Shown here piece by piece: positions 35,848 to 45,461 of a stretch of 64,000 nucleotides of DNA. Origin of the DNA: CAYNJG01 sp964397295. Its GTDB lineage: Bacteria > Planctomycetota > Planctomycetia > Pirellulales > Pirellulaceae. Position 1 is the stretch's first letter, and each line of letters begins with the position of its first letter. Under the pieces are notes generated by a model. The model was not told where the DNA came from. It saw nothing but the letters and a program-made list of their open reading frames with translations, and did not search any database. A program made the position numbers and the translations under genes. The stretch lies in the NCBI GenBank assembly GCA_964397295.1, contig CAYNJG010000007.1:6328-70327 (forward strand), in the 5' to 3' direction.

Positions 35848-38800
35848 TTATTCGGATTGAGTTTCCGCGTTTCTGTTCAATGAAACTCTAGCCTTCGGCG
35901 CTTTCTTAGTTGCCAAATAAGCCACTACATCTCGGATTGCAAACGCCGACAACACCTTTGTCATCTCTGGCATTCCGGAGATTTCCGATTCGACGCGTTC
36001 GTCGATTTCATCCGGGGAGAATTCCATGCGTTTTCCGTTGGGCAAACCAAGCACGATTTCATTTCCAGTTTCGCTCATGACGGTTCCCGTGAAGACACGA
36101 CCGTCATCCAACACCAGCGTAACGCCGCCAAAGCCCTTAGCAATTTTTGCACTCGGTTTCACGAGCGACTCAAGCAAGTATTGTCGATCAACTCGACTAG
36201 CAATGCCATCGAGTACGGGGCCTGCTTGCTTGCCCATACCACCAGCCTCGTGACATCGCACGCATTGTGCTGAGACGTGATTCTTATAGATAGCTCGACC
36301 ACGCTGAACATCGCCGCCCTGTATTGCTAGTTGGAAATGCCCCAGCGGCGATGCATCCTTCAATTCTTTTTGCCATTCGCTCAAATCCAAATCCGATGAC
36401 TTCGCGGCATTGAAAACGTCCAGCGAGAATCCATTCGTTTCTTTGCGGTGTTCTTTCACAAGAGACGACAGTTTTTCTTTCGATTCAGACAGACCTAACT
36501 TTGGCAAAAGCGAAACGTAATACTGCTTAGCTGTTTCGTTGCCTGTAGACCAGTCAATGTATTGCCAAGCTTTGTTGGGATTCGTAGCGGACAACAATTC
36601 CAAAGCCGCTCGATGAAGGGGCCACTCGTCGCTTCTAACCGCAGAGTCCATGGCCGCCGGCAGTTCCGTCGCTTGCACGCTAGCGAGCAAACGGAGCGCA
36701 CCCACACGAGCGTTCACTGGTTTCTTGTCATCGGAAATCCAGCTCGACATCAAGTCCGTATCGATCGGCAAAGACAGCTCGCTGGCGACACGCAAAACTG
36801 CGGCAGTGGTATTTCCGCCAACCGACTCGAGGATAGTCGATAGGTTTGCTGCCAACACAGTTTTGCCAGTGGTTAGATCTCGCCCGGCGACCGTTCGAAT
36901 GCGGCCTTCAACTCGATCCACCAGAGGGCTTTGACTCCACCGCGACAGACACTGCAATACTTCTTCTTGCATCGCTTCGGCGAACAGCGAATCCATATTG
37001 GTAGGCGGTGATTGAACGAACCGCACCAAGCGCTCAGCCGCCTCGGTCGTACCCAGTCGAAAATTCGCGCTGATCGCACGGCGCACAATGGCTTCGTCGT
37101 GCGGCAGACCTTCGTCTTCCAACATTTTCGCGATTGCTGGCAACACGTTGTCGATCGACAAGTCATCATGAACAGCCCGGACCGCTTCGCGCAAAACTCT
37201 GAGTTCGCCAGATTCGTCACCAATCTCCTCTATCGTTAGGTAGGCCGCAATTGCTGGACTCTGTTGGCGACGAAGTGCAACGATCGCAGCGAGCCGAACA
37301 GCGACTGACTCTCCCTTGAGTGCCGCCAGTTGCTTGTCCGTCGCACATCCTGATAGACCAATGGCCACAGCATGCCGAATGAACGGATCGCGATCAGCAT
37401 TGAGCCGCGCAAGCTCGACAAGCTCCGATACCGCATTCGGCGCCTTTATTCTTGCGAGCGCAATGGCGGCGTGACTTTGCACTGCCGGTTCTCTATCTCG
37501 TAGTTGTTGAATTAAGTGCTCGGCACCCGCCGTCAGCCGGAGCTGTCCCGCGACGCGAGCACATTGCTGACGTATCCGAGCGTCGGGATCGTTCCATGGC
37601 AATTCGAGTTCGCCCACCGAGACAGCATTTTGTTGGTGATACTGAATCGCTCCCCACAGTGCATGGATCCTCGCCAACTGTGGACTGCCGGTATCGTTCG
37701 CGGCTGCGAGCAAGCGTTTGAGTTGGTTTCTCGAAACTGCGAGTTCTCGTTGTGCAATTTGACGAACGCGGCGATCGGCATGACCAAGTAACGCGACCAA
37801 CGAATCTGTTGATTCTGCTTCAAGGCCCTGGTTGATTATGCGTTTCACCTCTTCGCGCAATTCGGAACCGTCTACCTTTGGGTCGTCCACACGGTAGATC
37901 ATGCCTTCATCGTTTGGCTGCCATTTGCCAACCCAATCAGCCAAGTAAAACCCGCCGTCGGGGCCGAAATTCATCGAGCTCACCATCAGCCCACTATTGA
38001 AAACATGTTCATCCGCCATTTTAAAACCAGCGCCATCCGGCTCGGTGCGAAACGCGGTTACTTTCTTCACGGGGAACTGAACGCAAAAGAAAAAATCGCG
38101 GTAGTCATCGTTCAATGCAGTGCCGGGATTGAATTTAAAGCCACCAGGTCCGACCGAATAATTCTGCATCGGCGGAGTAATGTAGGCAGGTTGTTCAGCA
38201 TGCTGCGGTTTCCACATGCCATCGGCAACCCATGGGTTGTAAGTCATGTCGCCGTTGTATTTGGCCCAACCGGGCGAGCGAAATTGCCAAGTCAAACGCC
38301 AGCCAGAATCGCTACCTTCAGCGATATAGACGGCGCGTTCACGTTCGTCTTCGAGATCGCCATCGTTGTCGACGCCAAACATATTGCCGTACTGATCGAA
38401 GTCGAACTCCTGCACGTTACGCAGCCCAGTCGCGAACACTTCGAGATCACTACCGTCGGGGTTCATCCGCAGCACGCCTCCCGTATTCGGATGGTGCAAA
38501 CGCTTTCCTTCTTTGGTTTCGATCGAGAATCCGTTGTCACCACAGGAAAAGTAGATCTTTCCTTCCGGCCCAACCGTGAGACCGTGTAGGTCATGGCCAT
38601 CGAGTGCCGCGTGAACTCCGAACCCACGAAACATCGATTCCTGCGAGTCCGCCTTTCCATCGCCGTCATGGTCACGCAATCGCCAAAGGTCCGGATAGAC
38701 CGTAAAAAAGACGTCACCACGGTATGGCATTACACCAGCCGCGACGCCATTGAATTCTTCGTTGAATGCCTCGGCAAAAAGCGTTGACTTGTCCGCCATC

Positions 38801-39222
38801 CCATCACCGTCGGTGTCTTCGACAATGCGAATTCGTTCCTTAATCGTTGTCAGATCGCGATAATCATGCACGCCATCGTTGTTGCGATCCTTCAGCCAAT
38901 CTTTGTTTCTCTCCGATCGTTCTGTCGACATCTGGGTGCGAAAGAAGTCTCGCATCGTTTCAAAGCTGTCGCTCGCCAAATCCTCCAGCAGCCACGGTCG
39001 ATGTGCACGCATGTCAATGTCGACAGTGCCGCGTCTTGCCGTTTCGACCACGTAGAGCCGACCTTGGGTATCGAACGACACCGCCACAGGATCCTTCACC
39101 ATATTTGGCGGAGTCCACGGCTCCATACGAAGCTTGTCCGGGTTCGGCGGATCGGCAAGCGCGAACAGCGGAAAGAAAAGAAACAGAATGCCAGCTACGG
39201 AATGCAGCACAATCATCTTCAT
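35848..39222 (-). CDS. PVC-type propeller/HEAT/cytochrome c protein (putative membrane-bound dehydrogenase)
   Basis: 1124 residues. A signal peptide (LFLFFPLFALA) is followed by an NHL/GDH-like six-bladed propeller (about 30-430; e.g. DPVAVSFDTQGRLYVVE and GLTVGPEGKIYFSCGDNG). Next are HEAT-like repeats (about 470-900) and a C-terminal cytochrome c-like domain with the heme-binding motif CVRCH near residue 987, ending in the DDGRVFTGTVMSETGNEIVL module of these proteins. The architecture is a hallmark of Planctomycetes/Verrucomicrobia, often linked to carbohydrate breakdown; the substrate is unknown. Monocistronic by position. Confidence 0.92.
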   Translation of the reverse strand: MKMIVLHSVAGILFLFFPLFALADPPNPDKLRMEPWTPPNMVKDPVAVSFDTQGRLYVVETARRGTVDIDMRAHRPWLLEDLASDSFETMRDFFRTQMSTERSERNKDWLKDRNNDGVHDYRDLTTIKERIRIVEDTDGDGMADKSTLFAEAFNEEFNGVAAGVMPYRGDVFFTVYPDLWRLRDHDGDGKADSQESMFRGFGVHAALDGHDLHGLTVGPEGKIYFSCGDNGFSIETKEGKRLHHPNTGGVLRMNPDGSDLEVFATGLRNVQEFDFDQYGNMFGVDNDGDLEDERERAVYIAEGSDSGWRLTWQFRSPGWAKYNGDMTYNPWVADGMWKPQHAEQPAYITPPMQNYSVGPGGFKFNPGTALNDDYRDFFFCVQFPVKKVTAFRTEPDGAGFKMADEHVFNSGLMVSSMNFGPDGGFYLADWVGKWQPNDEGMIYRVDDPKVDGSELREEVKRIINQGLEAESTDSLVALLGHADRRVRQIAQRELAVSRNQLKRLLAAANDTGSPQLARIHALWGAIQYHQQNAVSVGELELPWNDPDARIRQQCARVAGQLRLTAGAEHLIQQLRDREPAVQSHAAIALARIKAPNAVSELVELARLNADRDPFIRHAVAIGLSGCATDKQLAALKGESVAVRLAAIVALRRQQSPAIAAYLTIEEIGDESGELRVLREAVRAVHDDLSIDNVLPAIAKMLEDEGLPHDEAIVRRAISANFRLGTTEAAERLVRFVQSPPTNMDSLFAEAMQEEVLQCLSRWSQSPLVDRVEGRIRTVAGRDLTTGKTVLAANLSTILESVGGNTTAAVLRVASELSLPIDTDLMSSWISDDKKPVNARVGALRLLASVQATELPAAMDSAVRSDEWPLHRAALELLSATNPNKAWQYIDWSTGNETAKQYYVSLLPKLGLSESKEKLSSLVKEHRKETNGFSLDVFNAAKSSDLDLSEWQKELKDASPLGHFQLAIQGGDVQRGRAIYKNHVSAQCVRCHEAGGMGKQAGPVLDGIASRVDRQYLLESLVKPSAKIAKGFGGVTLVLDDGRVFTGTVMSETGNEIVLGLPNGKRMEFSPDEIDERVESEISGMPEMTKVLSAFAIRDVVAYLATKKAPKARVSLNRNAETQSE

Positions 39223-39317
39223 AGATCAGTATCCGCGAAGGTGGACGTAGTGGAGGCTACTAGCCGCCAGCTGTGTTCACCATTTTCGCCGACATTCGTG
39301 GCCGCTGGAAGCCACCA

Positions 39318-40649
39318 CTACTCGAAGATATCTAGAAAGTCGCGGATCTTATTGTCGACTTCGGCCCACTCTTGCGCTGGTTCGGAACCTTTGACGATTC
39401 CCGCTCCTGAATAGAGCGACAATGTTTTGCCATCTACTACCCCCGAACGAATACCAACGACAAATTCCGCATCGTCGAGTCCGATCCAGCCGATCGGCGC
39501 CGCGTACCAACCACGATTAAAGGGCTCGAGTCTCGCGATTTCCGGTAATGCGTTTTCCGTCGGATAGCCGCCCACGGCAGGCGTTGGGTGCAGCCGTTGA
39601 AGCAACGCGCCCTCTTCGATGCCTTCCTTGAGTTCGCCTTGAACGGCTGAGCATAAATGTTGCTTATGAGCCAGTCGCAGCACAGACGCATGCGTGTCGA
39701 CTTCTAAGTGTTCGACGAACTTGTGCAGTTTTTGACGAATACTTTTACGAACAATGTCGTGCTCGAGTTGATCCTTGTCACTAGTGAGCAATTCGTATGC
39801 GAGTCGCTGATCTTCGCCGCTTGTCACTCCCCGTGGTCGCGTGCCGGCGACAACTTCACTGAGGAGTCGGTTATCTTTTCGACGAAATAACCGTTCAGGC
39901 GTTGCGCCAACGAACGCTTGCTCTTCGGCGAATTGGAAACAGAATACATAACAATCGTAAGTCGATTCCGCGATTCGTGATGTGATTTGCAAGGGATTCA
40001 ACGGAGCGTCAAACTCAAGCGTCGTTTTACGAGCAAGTACGATTTTCTCAAGAACTTCACTGCGGATCAGCGTAAGTGCTTCGTCGACCGTCGATTGCCA
40101 ACCGTCTTGGGTTGGAGCGAAATGCGTGGTCGCGGGTGCTGGAAGATCTTCGGACCAGTTGTGAGTTTCAAACTCAAAATTCAGACGCTCAATATCCAAC
40201 GTTGCTTCGGTGATGTCGTCGCGATCCATCACGGTGATGAGCAGTACCTCGTTCTCCACCAAAAACCGTGGTGCGACAAAGCGACCTGCTCCGAAGTTCT
40301 GCCAACTCGCGTCAGCCACTTCGCCGTCAAACGAAAGTCCGCCAAAGAAACGCAGTGACTTATTGCCATTCAGCAATTCGCGACAACGACCAATTACAGC
40401 AACCGGTTCATCATCTGCTTGTACGTCTACACTCGCAGCGACACCGGCGCCAGCAAGCATTTTTTCGTCATCGCGTTCGGACCACGCAAACTTCGTGCTG
40501 AACGGTTGAGCGTCCAGCCACGCCAGCGGATCAACGTTCGGCATGGGAACCCGAACAACCGCCGGAAACTCGCGGCATTGATTAAGCTGTTCGACGATCT
40601 GTTGATTCGCAACGGTCTTTGGCATCTTCGTTGTCGCATTCTTGAGCAT
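39318..40649 (-). CDS. menF: Isochorismate synthase
   Basis: 443 residues, a chorismate-binding family enzyme converting chorismate to isochorismate at the entry to menaquinone synthesis. The C-terminal catalytic half has EKIVLARKTTLEF, FVGATPERLF, DQLEHDIVRKSIRQKL, HLCSAVQGEL, TPAVGGYP and a closing GAGIVKGSEPAQEW, as in MenF/EntC/DhbC. It starts one base after the menG stop, so both belong to one transcript. An anthranilate or aminodeoxychorismate synthase is less likely given the menG neighbour. Confidence 0.92.
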   Translation of the reverse strand: MLKNATTKMPKTVANQQIVEQLNQCREFPAVVRVPMPNVDPLAWLDAQPFSTKFAWSERDDEKMLAGAGVAASVDVQADDEPVAVIGRCRELLNGNKSLRFFGGLSFDGEVADASWQNFGAGRFVAPRFLVENEVLLITVMDRDDITEATLDIERLNFEFETHNWSEDLPAPATTHFAPTQDGWQSTVDEALTLIRSEVLEKIVLARKTTLEFDAPLNPLQITSRIAESTYDCYVFCFQFAEEQAFVGATPERLFRRKDNRLLSEVVAGTRPRGVTSGEDQRLAYELLTSDKDQLEHDIVRKSIRQKLHKFVEHLEVDTHASVLRLAHKQHLCSAVQGELKEGIEEGALLQRLHPTPAVGGYPTENALPEIARLEPFNRGWYAAPIGWIGLDDAEFVVGIRSGVVDGKTLSLYSGAGIVKGSEPAQEWAEVDNKIRDFLDIFE

Positions 40650-40650
40650 A

Positions 40651-41379
40651 TCACTTCACTCCCAAATACAGTGTCGCCACGCCAAGTGTCATCGGGAACA
40701 TTTGGATATCCTTCAGACCAGCCGCGGTCATGCGGTCTGCAAAATCTTGGCCGCTTGGAAACTGACTTACGCTCGACGGCAGATACTCGTAGGCTGATTT
40801 GTCGTTCTTCGCCATCATTTGTCCAACTCGCGGCAAGACATGACGGAAATAGAATTGATAGATACTACTAAGCGGCCAAACGGTTGGTTTCGAGAACTCG
40901 AGAATCGCGACTCGACCGTTGGGCTGACAAACTCGAACGATTTCAGATAAGCCTTGTGCTGTGTTTTCTACGTTGCGGATTCCAAAGCTCACGGAAACAA
41001 GTTGAAATTGTTCCGTTTCGAAAGGCAACTCCATCGCGCTGGCTTCGACGAATTCGATGTCGGTGACTTTTCGCTTCTTCTGCTTTTGCCGAGCAACGTC
41101 CAGCATCTCATTACAAAAGTCGGCGCCAATGATGGGAACATTGGGGTGTCGCTTGCGAAACGCAAACGCGAGGTCCCCTGTCCCTGTACAGAGATCCAAA
41201 ATCGGCTCGGTGCCAGAAACCGGAATTCGCTTCACTGCCGCCGACCGCCAATAGGTATCGACATTCAGCGACAGCAAGTGATTCATCAGGTCGTACTTGC
41301 CCGCGATCTGGGAGAACATATCGCGAACTCGATCGCTGGACTTATCAACCGCTTGAGTTGTACTCATCGTAGAATCCAT
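40651..41379 (-). CDS. menG: Demethylmenaquinone methyltransferase (UbiE/MenG)
   Basis: 242 residues. The family pattern is complete: MFSQIAGKYDLMNHLLSLN, the SAM site ILDLCTGTGDLAFAF, GADFCNEMLDVA, VSFGIRNVENTAQGL, and YEYLPSSVSQFPSGQDFA. It performs the C-methylation that finishes menaquinone. It is the first gene of a two-gene unit with menF. A second Met at residue 5 is an alternative start. Confidence 0.95.
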   Translation of the reverse strand: MDSTMSTTQAVDKSSDRVRDMFSQIAGKYDLMNHLLSLNVDTYWRSAAVKRIPVSGTEPILDLCTGTGDLAFAFRKRHPNVPIIGADFCNEMLDVARQKQKKRKVTDIEFVEASAMELPFETEQFQLVSVSFGIRNVENTAQGLSEIVRVCQPNGRVAILEFSKPTVWPLSSIYQFYFRHVLPRVGQMMAKNDKSAYEYLPSSVSQFPSGQDFADRMTAAGLKDIQMFPMTLGVATLYLGVK

Positions 41380-41502
41380 GGCTGTCTTTCAACTGGCAAC
41401 GAGCGTTTCACCACGTTGCCCGTAGTCAAACCGACATTCCGAAGATAACTTAACCCGGTCTTCGCAGTTAGGTCTGTTGCCCCGTCGAATGCCCACGAAT
41501 TC

Positions 41503-42234
41503 ATGAATCAGATCCTGAACGTCCATCTTTTGCCGGAATTGGCCCATCCACATGACCTAGCGGGCCATACTTCGGTGGTGGTCGACGTCTTGCGTGCCAG
41601 CACAACCATTACGACCGCTTTGGATTCCGGAGCAGAAAAGATCGTCCCGTGCCTGGCGGTCGAGGAAGCTCGTCAGCTCGCAACCCAGCGACCGGGAGCT
41701 TTGCTCGGAGGTGAGCGTCAGGGCAAGAAACTTCCTGGCTTCGATTTCGGAAATTCGCCTGCCGAATACACGCCCGATCGAATCCGGGGAAAGACGCTGG
41801 TCTTCACAACAACCAATGGCACCAAAGCCATGACTCGCTGTATGGGTTCGTCACGGATTCTGATTGGCTCCATTGTAAATCGTTCCGCGATCTGCGAGGC
41901 CGTCGCCTCGGACGGCCGAGTAGACATCATATGTGCGGGAACCAACGATGAGTTTTCAATGGACGACGCACTGGCGGCCGGAGCGATTGCAAGTGGCCTG
42001 GGACACTGGCACTGCAACGATGGAGCGAAGGTCTGTCGACAGCTGTGGGAAAGCCAGGTTGTCAATGGCGATCAAGCTTCCATCCGAAAAGTGTTAGCTA
42101 ACTCTGTTGGCGGAAGCGACCTGATTGCTATCGGTATGGATTCAGACCTCGATCTTGCCGCTGACCTCGACCGCTTCTCGTTGGTTCCGAAACTTGATCG
42201 ATCAACATGGGAGATTTCGCAAGCAAAAGGTTAA
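41503..42234 (+). CDS. comB: 2-phosphosulfolactate phosphatase family protein (ComB)
   Basis: 243 residues, full length for the family. Signatures: VVVDVLRASTTITTALDSGA, LLGGERQGKKLPGFDFGNSP, and GKTLVFTTTNGTKAM, followed by IICAGTNDEFSMDDALAAG. In methanogens ComB dephosphorylates 2-phosphosulfolactate in coenzyme M synthesis; in other bacteria sulfolactate metabolism is known or suspected. No other sulfolactate gene is nearby. It diverges from menG with 123 bases between. Confidence 0.9.
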   Translation: MNQILNVHLLPELAHPHDLAGHTSVVVDVLRASTTITTALDSGAEKIVPCLAVEEARQLATQRPGALLGGERQGKKLPGFDFGNSPAEYTPDRIRGKTLVFTTTNGTKAMTRCMGSSRILIGSIVNRSAICEAVASDGRVDIICAGTNDEFSMDDALAAGAIASGLGHWHCNDGAKVCRQLWESQVVNGDQASIRKVLANSVGGSDLIAIGMDSDLDLAADLDRFSLVPKLDRSTWEISQAKG

Positions 42235-42394
42235 ACACCTGGCGGTTCGCTGGCGTCTCAATTTCAGAATACGGCATCGAATTTCGCTGTTTCGTCGAAC
42301 CAATCGCGAGTTCCCCTTGTCCCAATGGGGGCATCGCGAGTGTAATACTTCTCCCAAACGACAGACCAAGACGAGCAGGTAAGAAAGACCCACC

Positions 42395-44005
42395 ATGGAA
42401 ATGGAAAAACTCGTGTCGCTATGCAAGCGTCGCGGCTTCATGTTTCAATCGAGCGAGATCTATGGCGGCCTACAGGGTTTCTGGGACTATGGTCCGCTGG
42501 GCGTTGAATTAAAACGCAACGTGAAAGAAGCTTGGTGGCGCGATATGGTCTCCGGCCACGATGACATGAGCATCCAGGAAGGTGCACCTTCGACCTACGA
42601 AATGCAGGGTCTCGATTGCACGATCATCATGCACCCGCAAGTTTGGAAGTGCTCGGGGCACTACGACTTGTTCCATGATTTCATGGTCGACTGCAAGGAA
42701 TCGAAAAAGCGTTATCGTCACGACCAAGTGCGTGGTCGCTGGTGCGAAGCCAAGGGCGAACGGATCTTCGTCACTACGATGGCAGTCGTGGAAAACGAAG
42801 AAGCCGATACGCAGGCTCGTGCACAAAAGTTTTTCAAGATTCGTGCGAAGGACGCGGACAAGATCAAGTGGGACGGCGAGTTCCTGAACCTGATCGATAT
42901 CGAGGACACATCGAAAGTACTCGCGCCGGATGCAAAGGCGCTCGATACGCTCACGCCGCCGCGCGAATTCAATTTGATGTTCAAAACGTACGTTGGTGCG
43001 TTGTCTGGCGAAGAAGGCGCGGCCTTCTTACGTCCCGAAACCGCCCAAGGCATCTTCGTGAACTTCAAAAACGTCGTGGACAGCACACGTGTCCGCATTC
43101 CGTTTGGCATCGCTCAAGTTGGTAAGAGTTTCCGTAACGAGATCACGCCACGTAACTTTACGTTCCGGTCGCGTGAGTTCGAGCAGATGGAAATCGAGTT
43201 CTTCTGCCATCCGGACTCGTCTCAGAAATGGTACAAGTACTGGCGCGATCGTCGCATGAAGTGGTACAAGGACTTCGGCCTCGCCGACGAGCGACTAATT
43301 CTTCGCGAGCACCATGCGGACGAGCTTTCTCATTACTCAACCGGCACCGCCGATGTGGAATACGCGTTTCCGTTCTTGCCCGAAGGTGAGTATGGCGAAC
43401 TCGAAGGCATCGCCCACCGCGGTGACTTCGATCTGCGTAGTCACATGGAAGGCAAACTCGACGAGAAGAGCAATCCGCTTGAAGTTCAGCTAGGCGAAGA
43501 CGGTAAACCCAAATGGCGTGGTAGCGGTAAAGACCTTAGCTACCGCGATGATCTGTCCGGTGAGAAATTCACGCCACACGTGATCGAACCATCAGCTGGC
43601 GCCGATCGCGCCACGCTGGCCTTCCTTTGCGAAGCGTACAACGAAGACGAAGCGCCCGACGAAAAAGGCAAGATGCAAACGCGAACTGTCATGAAGTTCC
43701 ACCCGCGTCTCGCACCGATCAAGGCTGCTGTCTTCCCACTTGTCAAAAAGGATGAAGCCCAAACTGGCGTGGCAAAAGACATCTACAAAGCACTCAAGGC
43801 GAAGCACAACGTTTTTTACGACGAAAAGGGCGCGGTCGGCCGTCGCTATCGTAGGCAAGACGAAGTTGGCACACCGTTTTGCATCACCGTGGACAACCAA
43901 ACAGCGGAAGACCAAACCGTCACCATCCGCGATCGAGATTCACTGGAACAATGGCGAGTGAAAGTAGATGATGTAGTGTCGGACATCAGTGAGCGGTTGT
44001 CTTAA
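42395..44005 (+). CDS. glyS: Glycyl-tRNA synthetase (alpha2 type)
   Basis: 536 residues. This is the single-chain dimeric class II enzyme rather than the bacterial alpha/beta tetramer form. The N-terminus has LVSLCKRRGFMFQSSEIYGG and FWDYGPLGVELKRN; motif 2 is FRNEITPRNFTFRSREFEQ preceded by LRPETAQGIFVNF; motif 3 lies at GADRATLAFL; the anticodon-binding domain covers about residues 430-536. Cytoplasmic, charges tRNA-Gly. Downstream it converges with proB. Confidence 0.96.
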   Translation: MEMEKLVSLCKRRGFMFQSSEIYGGLQGFWDYGPLGVELKRNVKEAWWRDMVSGHDDMSIQEGAPSTYEMQGLDCTIIMHPQVWKCSGHYDLFHDFMVDCKESKKRYRHDQVRGRWCEAKGERIFVTTMAVVENEEADTQARAQKFFKIRAKDADKIKWDGEFLNLIDIEDTSKVLAPDAKALDTLTPPREFNLMFKTYVGALSGEEGAAFLRPETAQGIFVNFKNVVDSTRVRIPFGIAQVGKSFRNEITPRNFTFRSREFEQMEIEFFCHPDSSQKWYKYWRDRRMKWYKDFGLADERLILREHHADELSHYSTGTADVEYAFPFLPEGEYGELEGIAHRGDFDLRSHMEGKLDEKSNPLEVQLGEDGKPKWRGSGKDLSYRDDLSGEKFTPHVIEPSAGADRATLAFLCEAYNEDEAPDEKGKMQTRTVMKFHPRLAPIKAAVFPLVKKDEAQTGVAKDIYKALKAKHNVFYDEKGAVGRRYRRQDEVGTPFCITVDNQTAEDQTVTIRDRDSLEQWRVKVDDVVSDISERLS

Positions 44006-44036
44006 GTTTGATCAGCGTGACGGCATCTAAATAAAA

Positions 44037-44070
44037 CCACCAAGGAATCGGAGCACTCCGAAAGATGGTG
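44037..44070. terminator. Possible bidirectional hairpin between glyS and proB
   Basis: CGGAG (44049-44053) pairs with CTCCG (44056-44060) and an outer CCACCA (44037-44042) with TGGTG (44066-44070). The two genes converge on this 100-base gap. The structure is interrupted and no T-run follows, so confidence is low. Confidence 0.35.
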
Positions 44071-44106
44071 TGGCGGTCAGCAAGTAGCGATTTAGCGCCA
44101 CGGTGG

Positions 44107-45249
44107 CTACTCGGACGTGACCGCCATGTTGTCGCGATGGACGACGGCTCTATATGGGCATTGCCCGAGCTCCTCTTTGATCTGCGATGTTTTCATTTGC
44201 TTGATACGAGCTACTTGATCTGAGGTATAGTTCGTTAGCCCGCGTGCCAATTCATTACCGTCTCCATCGCAAAGCTTCACGACGTCGCCTTTGTTGAAAC
44301 GACCTTCGACGGCCTTGATTCCGATCGGCAACAGACTTCTTCCATCCCGACGGATGGCCTCGCAAGCACCTTCGTCTAACGTCAATGTTCCGCAAGGCTG
44401 AGCGGAAAAACCAATCCAACGTTTCAGCGGACTTACTGTTTTGCCGGTTGCTAGAAACGCGGTGCCGATTTGCTCGCCTGCCATCAATCGCGGCAGCACG
44501 TTGTCTTCGCGGCCGGAGGCGATAATCACGTTTTCTCCGGCAGTCGTTGCCATTCGTGCAGCGTTCAGTTTGCTTCGCATGCCGCCACGAGACAGCCCAT
44601 TTGCTTTATCAGCAACAAGTTCTTCGATATCGGCATCGATTTTCGAAACGCTGGAGATGACTTTGCTTTCAGCATCTTCTGGCGGTCCGTCGTACAATCC
44701 ATCGACGTCGGAAAGAATGATCAATAGCGACGCTCGAAGAGCATTTGTCACCAGCGCCGCAAGCCGATCGTTGTCGCCAAAGGTTACCATCAGTTCTTCG
44801 ACTGAAACGGTATCGTTTTCGTTGACGATTGGCACAGTATTCAATTCCAACAGTGCGAGCAGTGTGTTCCGCACGTTGAGATAACGTCCGCGGTCGCTAA
44901 GGTCTTCCGCCGTCAGCAAAACCTGTGCGGCATGCGTTCCGAGCGACTGAAAAATCGAGTCATAGGCCTCGATCAAATTCGTCTGCCCCACTGCCGCTAC
45001 GGCCTGAAGCTTCGCAAGTTCGGTCGGCCGCTCGCTCAAACCAAGCTGGCTCATACCTGCTCCAACAGCTCCACTACTAACCAGCACAACTTTGCGGCCC
45101 TGTTCACGCAGCTGATGAATTTGCTTGGCCAAACTCGTGATACGATCGAGATCCAGAGTGCCGTCGGTTCTTGTCAGGACTCGCGTTCCGACTTTAACGA
45201 CAATCAGCTCAGCCAAAGTGGCCAGTTCTTGGCGAACAAGGTCTTGCAT
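44107..45249 (-). CDS. proB: Glutamate 5-kinase
   Basis: 380 residues from the ATG at 45249 (MQDLVRQELATLAELIVVKVGTR); the frame is open further upstream to 45420 but that part overlaps the purF leader and is not conserved in character. The amino acid kinase domain has VVLVSSGAVGAGMSQLGL, LLTAEDLSDRGRYLN, PIVNENDTVS and GGMRSKLNAARMA. A C-terminal PUA domain follows from about residue 275 (GKTVSPLKRWIGF). It catalyses the first step of proline synthesis. proA is not adjacent. Confidence 0.95.
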   Translation of the reverse strand: MQDLVRQELATLAELIVVKVGTRVLTRTDGTLDLDRITSLAKQIHQLREQGRKVVLVSSGAVGAGMSQLGLSERPTELAKLQAVAAVGQTNLIEAYDSIFQSLGTHAAQVLLTAEDLSDRGRYLNVRNTLLALLELNTVPIVNENDTVSVEELMVTFGDNDRLAALVTNALRASLLIILSDVDGLYDGPPEDAESKVISSVSKIDADIEELVADKANGLSRGGMRSKLNAARMATTAGENVIIASGREDNVLPRLMAGEQIGTAFLATGKTVSPLKRWIGFSAQPCGTLTLDEGACEAIRRDGRSLLPIGIKAVEGRFNKGDVVKLCDGDGNELARGLTNYTSDQVARIKQMKTSQIKEELGQCPYRAVVHRDNMAVTSE

Positions 45250-45461
45250 CAAAGATTCTCGATTTTTGGTGGCTGATAACGATATTAAGTGGAAAAAAGA
45301 GGACTCGCGAAATTCAGCGAGGTTCGGTTGGTTGTGACAATCTGAGCTCAATCTTAGAATGCAAAGCAGGGTGGGCGGAAGGTCGGCGGTCCAACGGATT
45401 CGAGCCAATTTTGTCTTCACATTCCACCTCCATCAACGAAGGCCCATGTAGCCTGGGGAAT

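Noticed and set aside
45250..45461. Overlapping 5' ends of proB and purF
   Set aside because: The long frames overlap, but conserved sequence starts at 45249 and 45462, leaving an ordinary divergent promoter gap.
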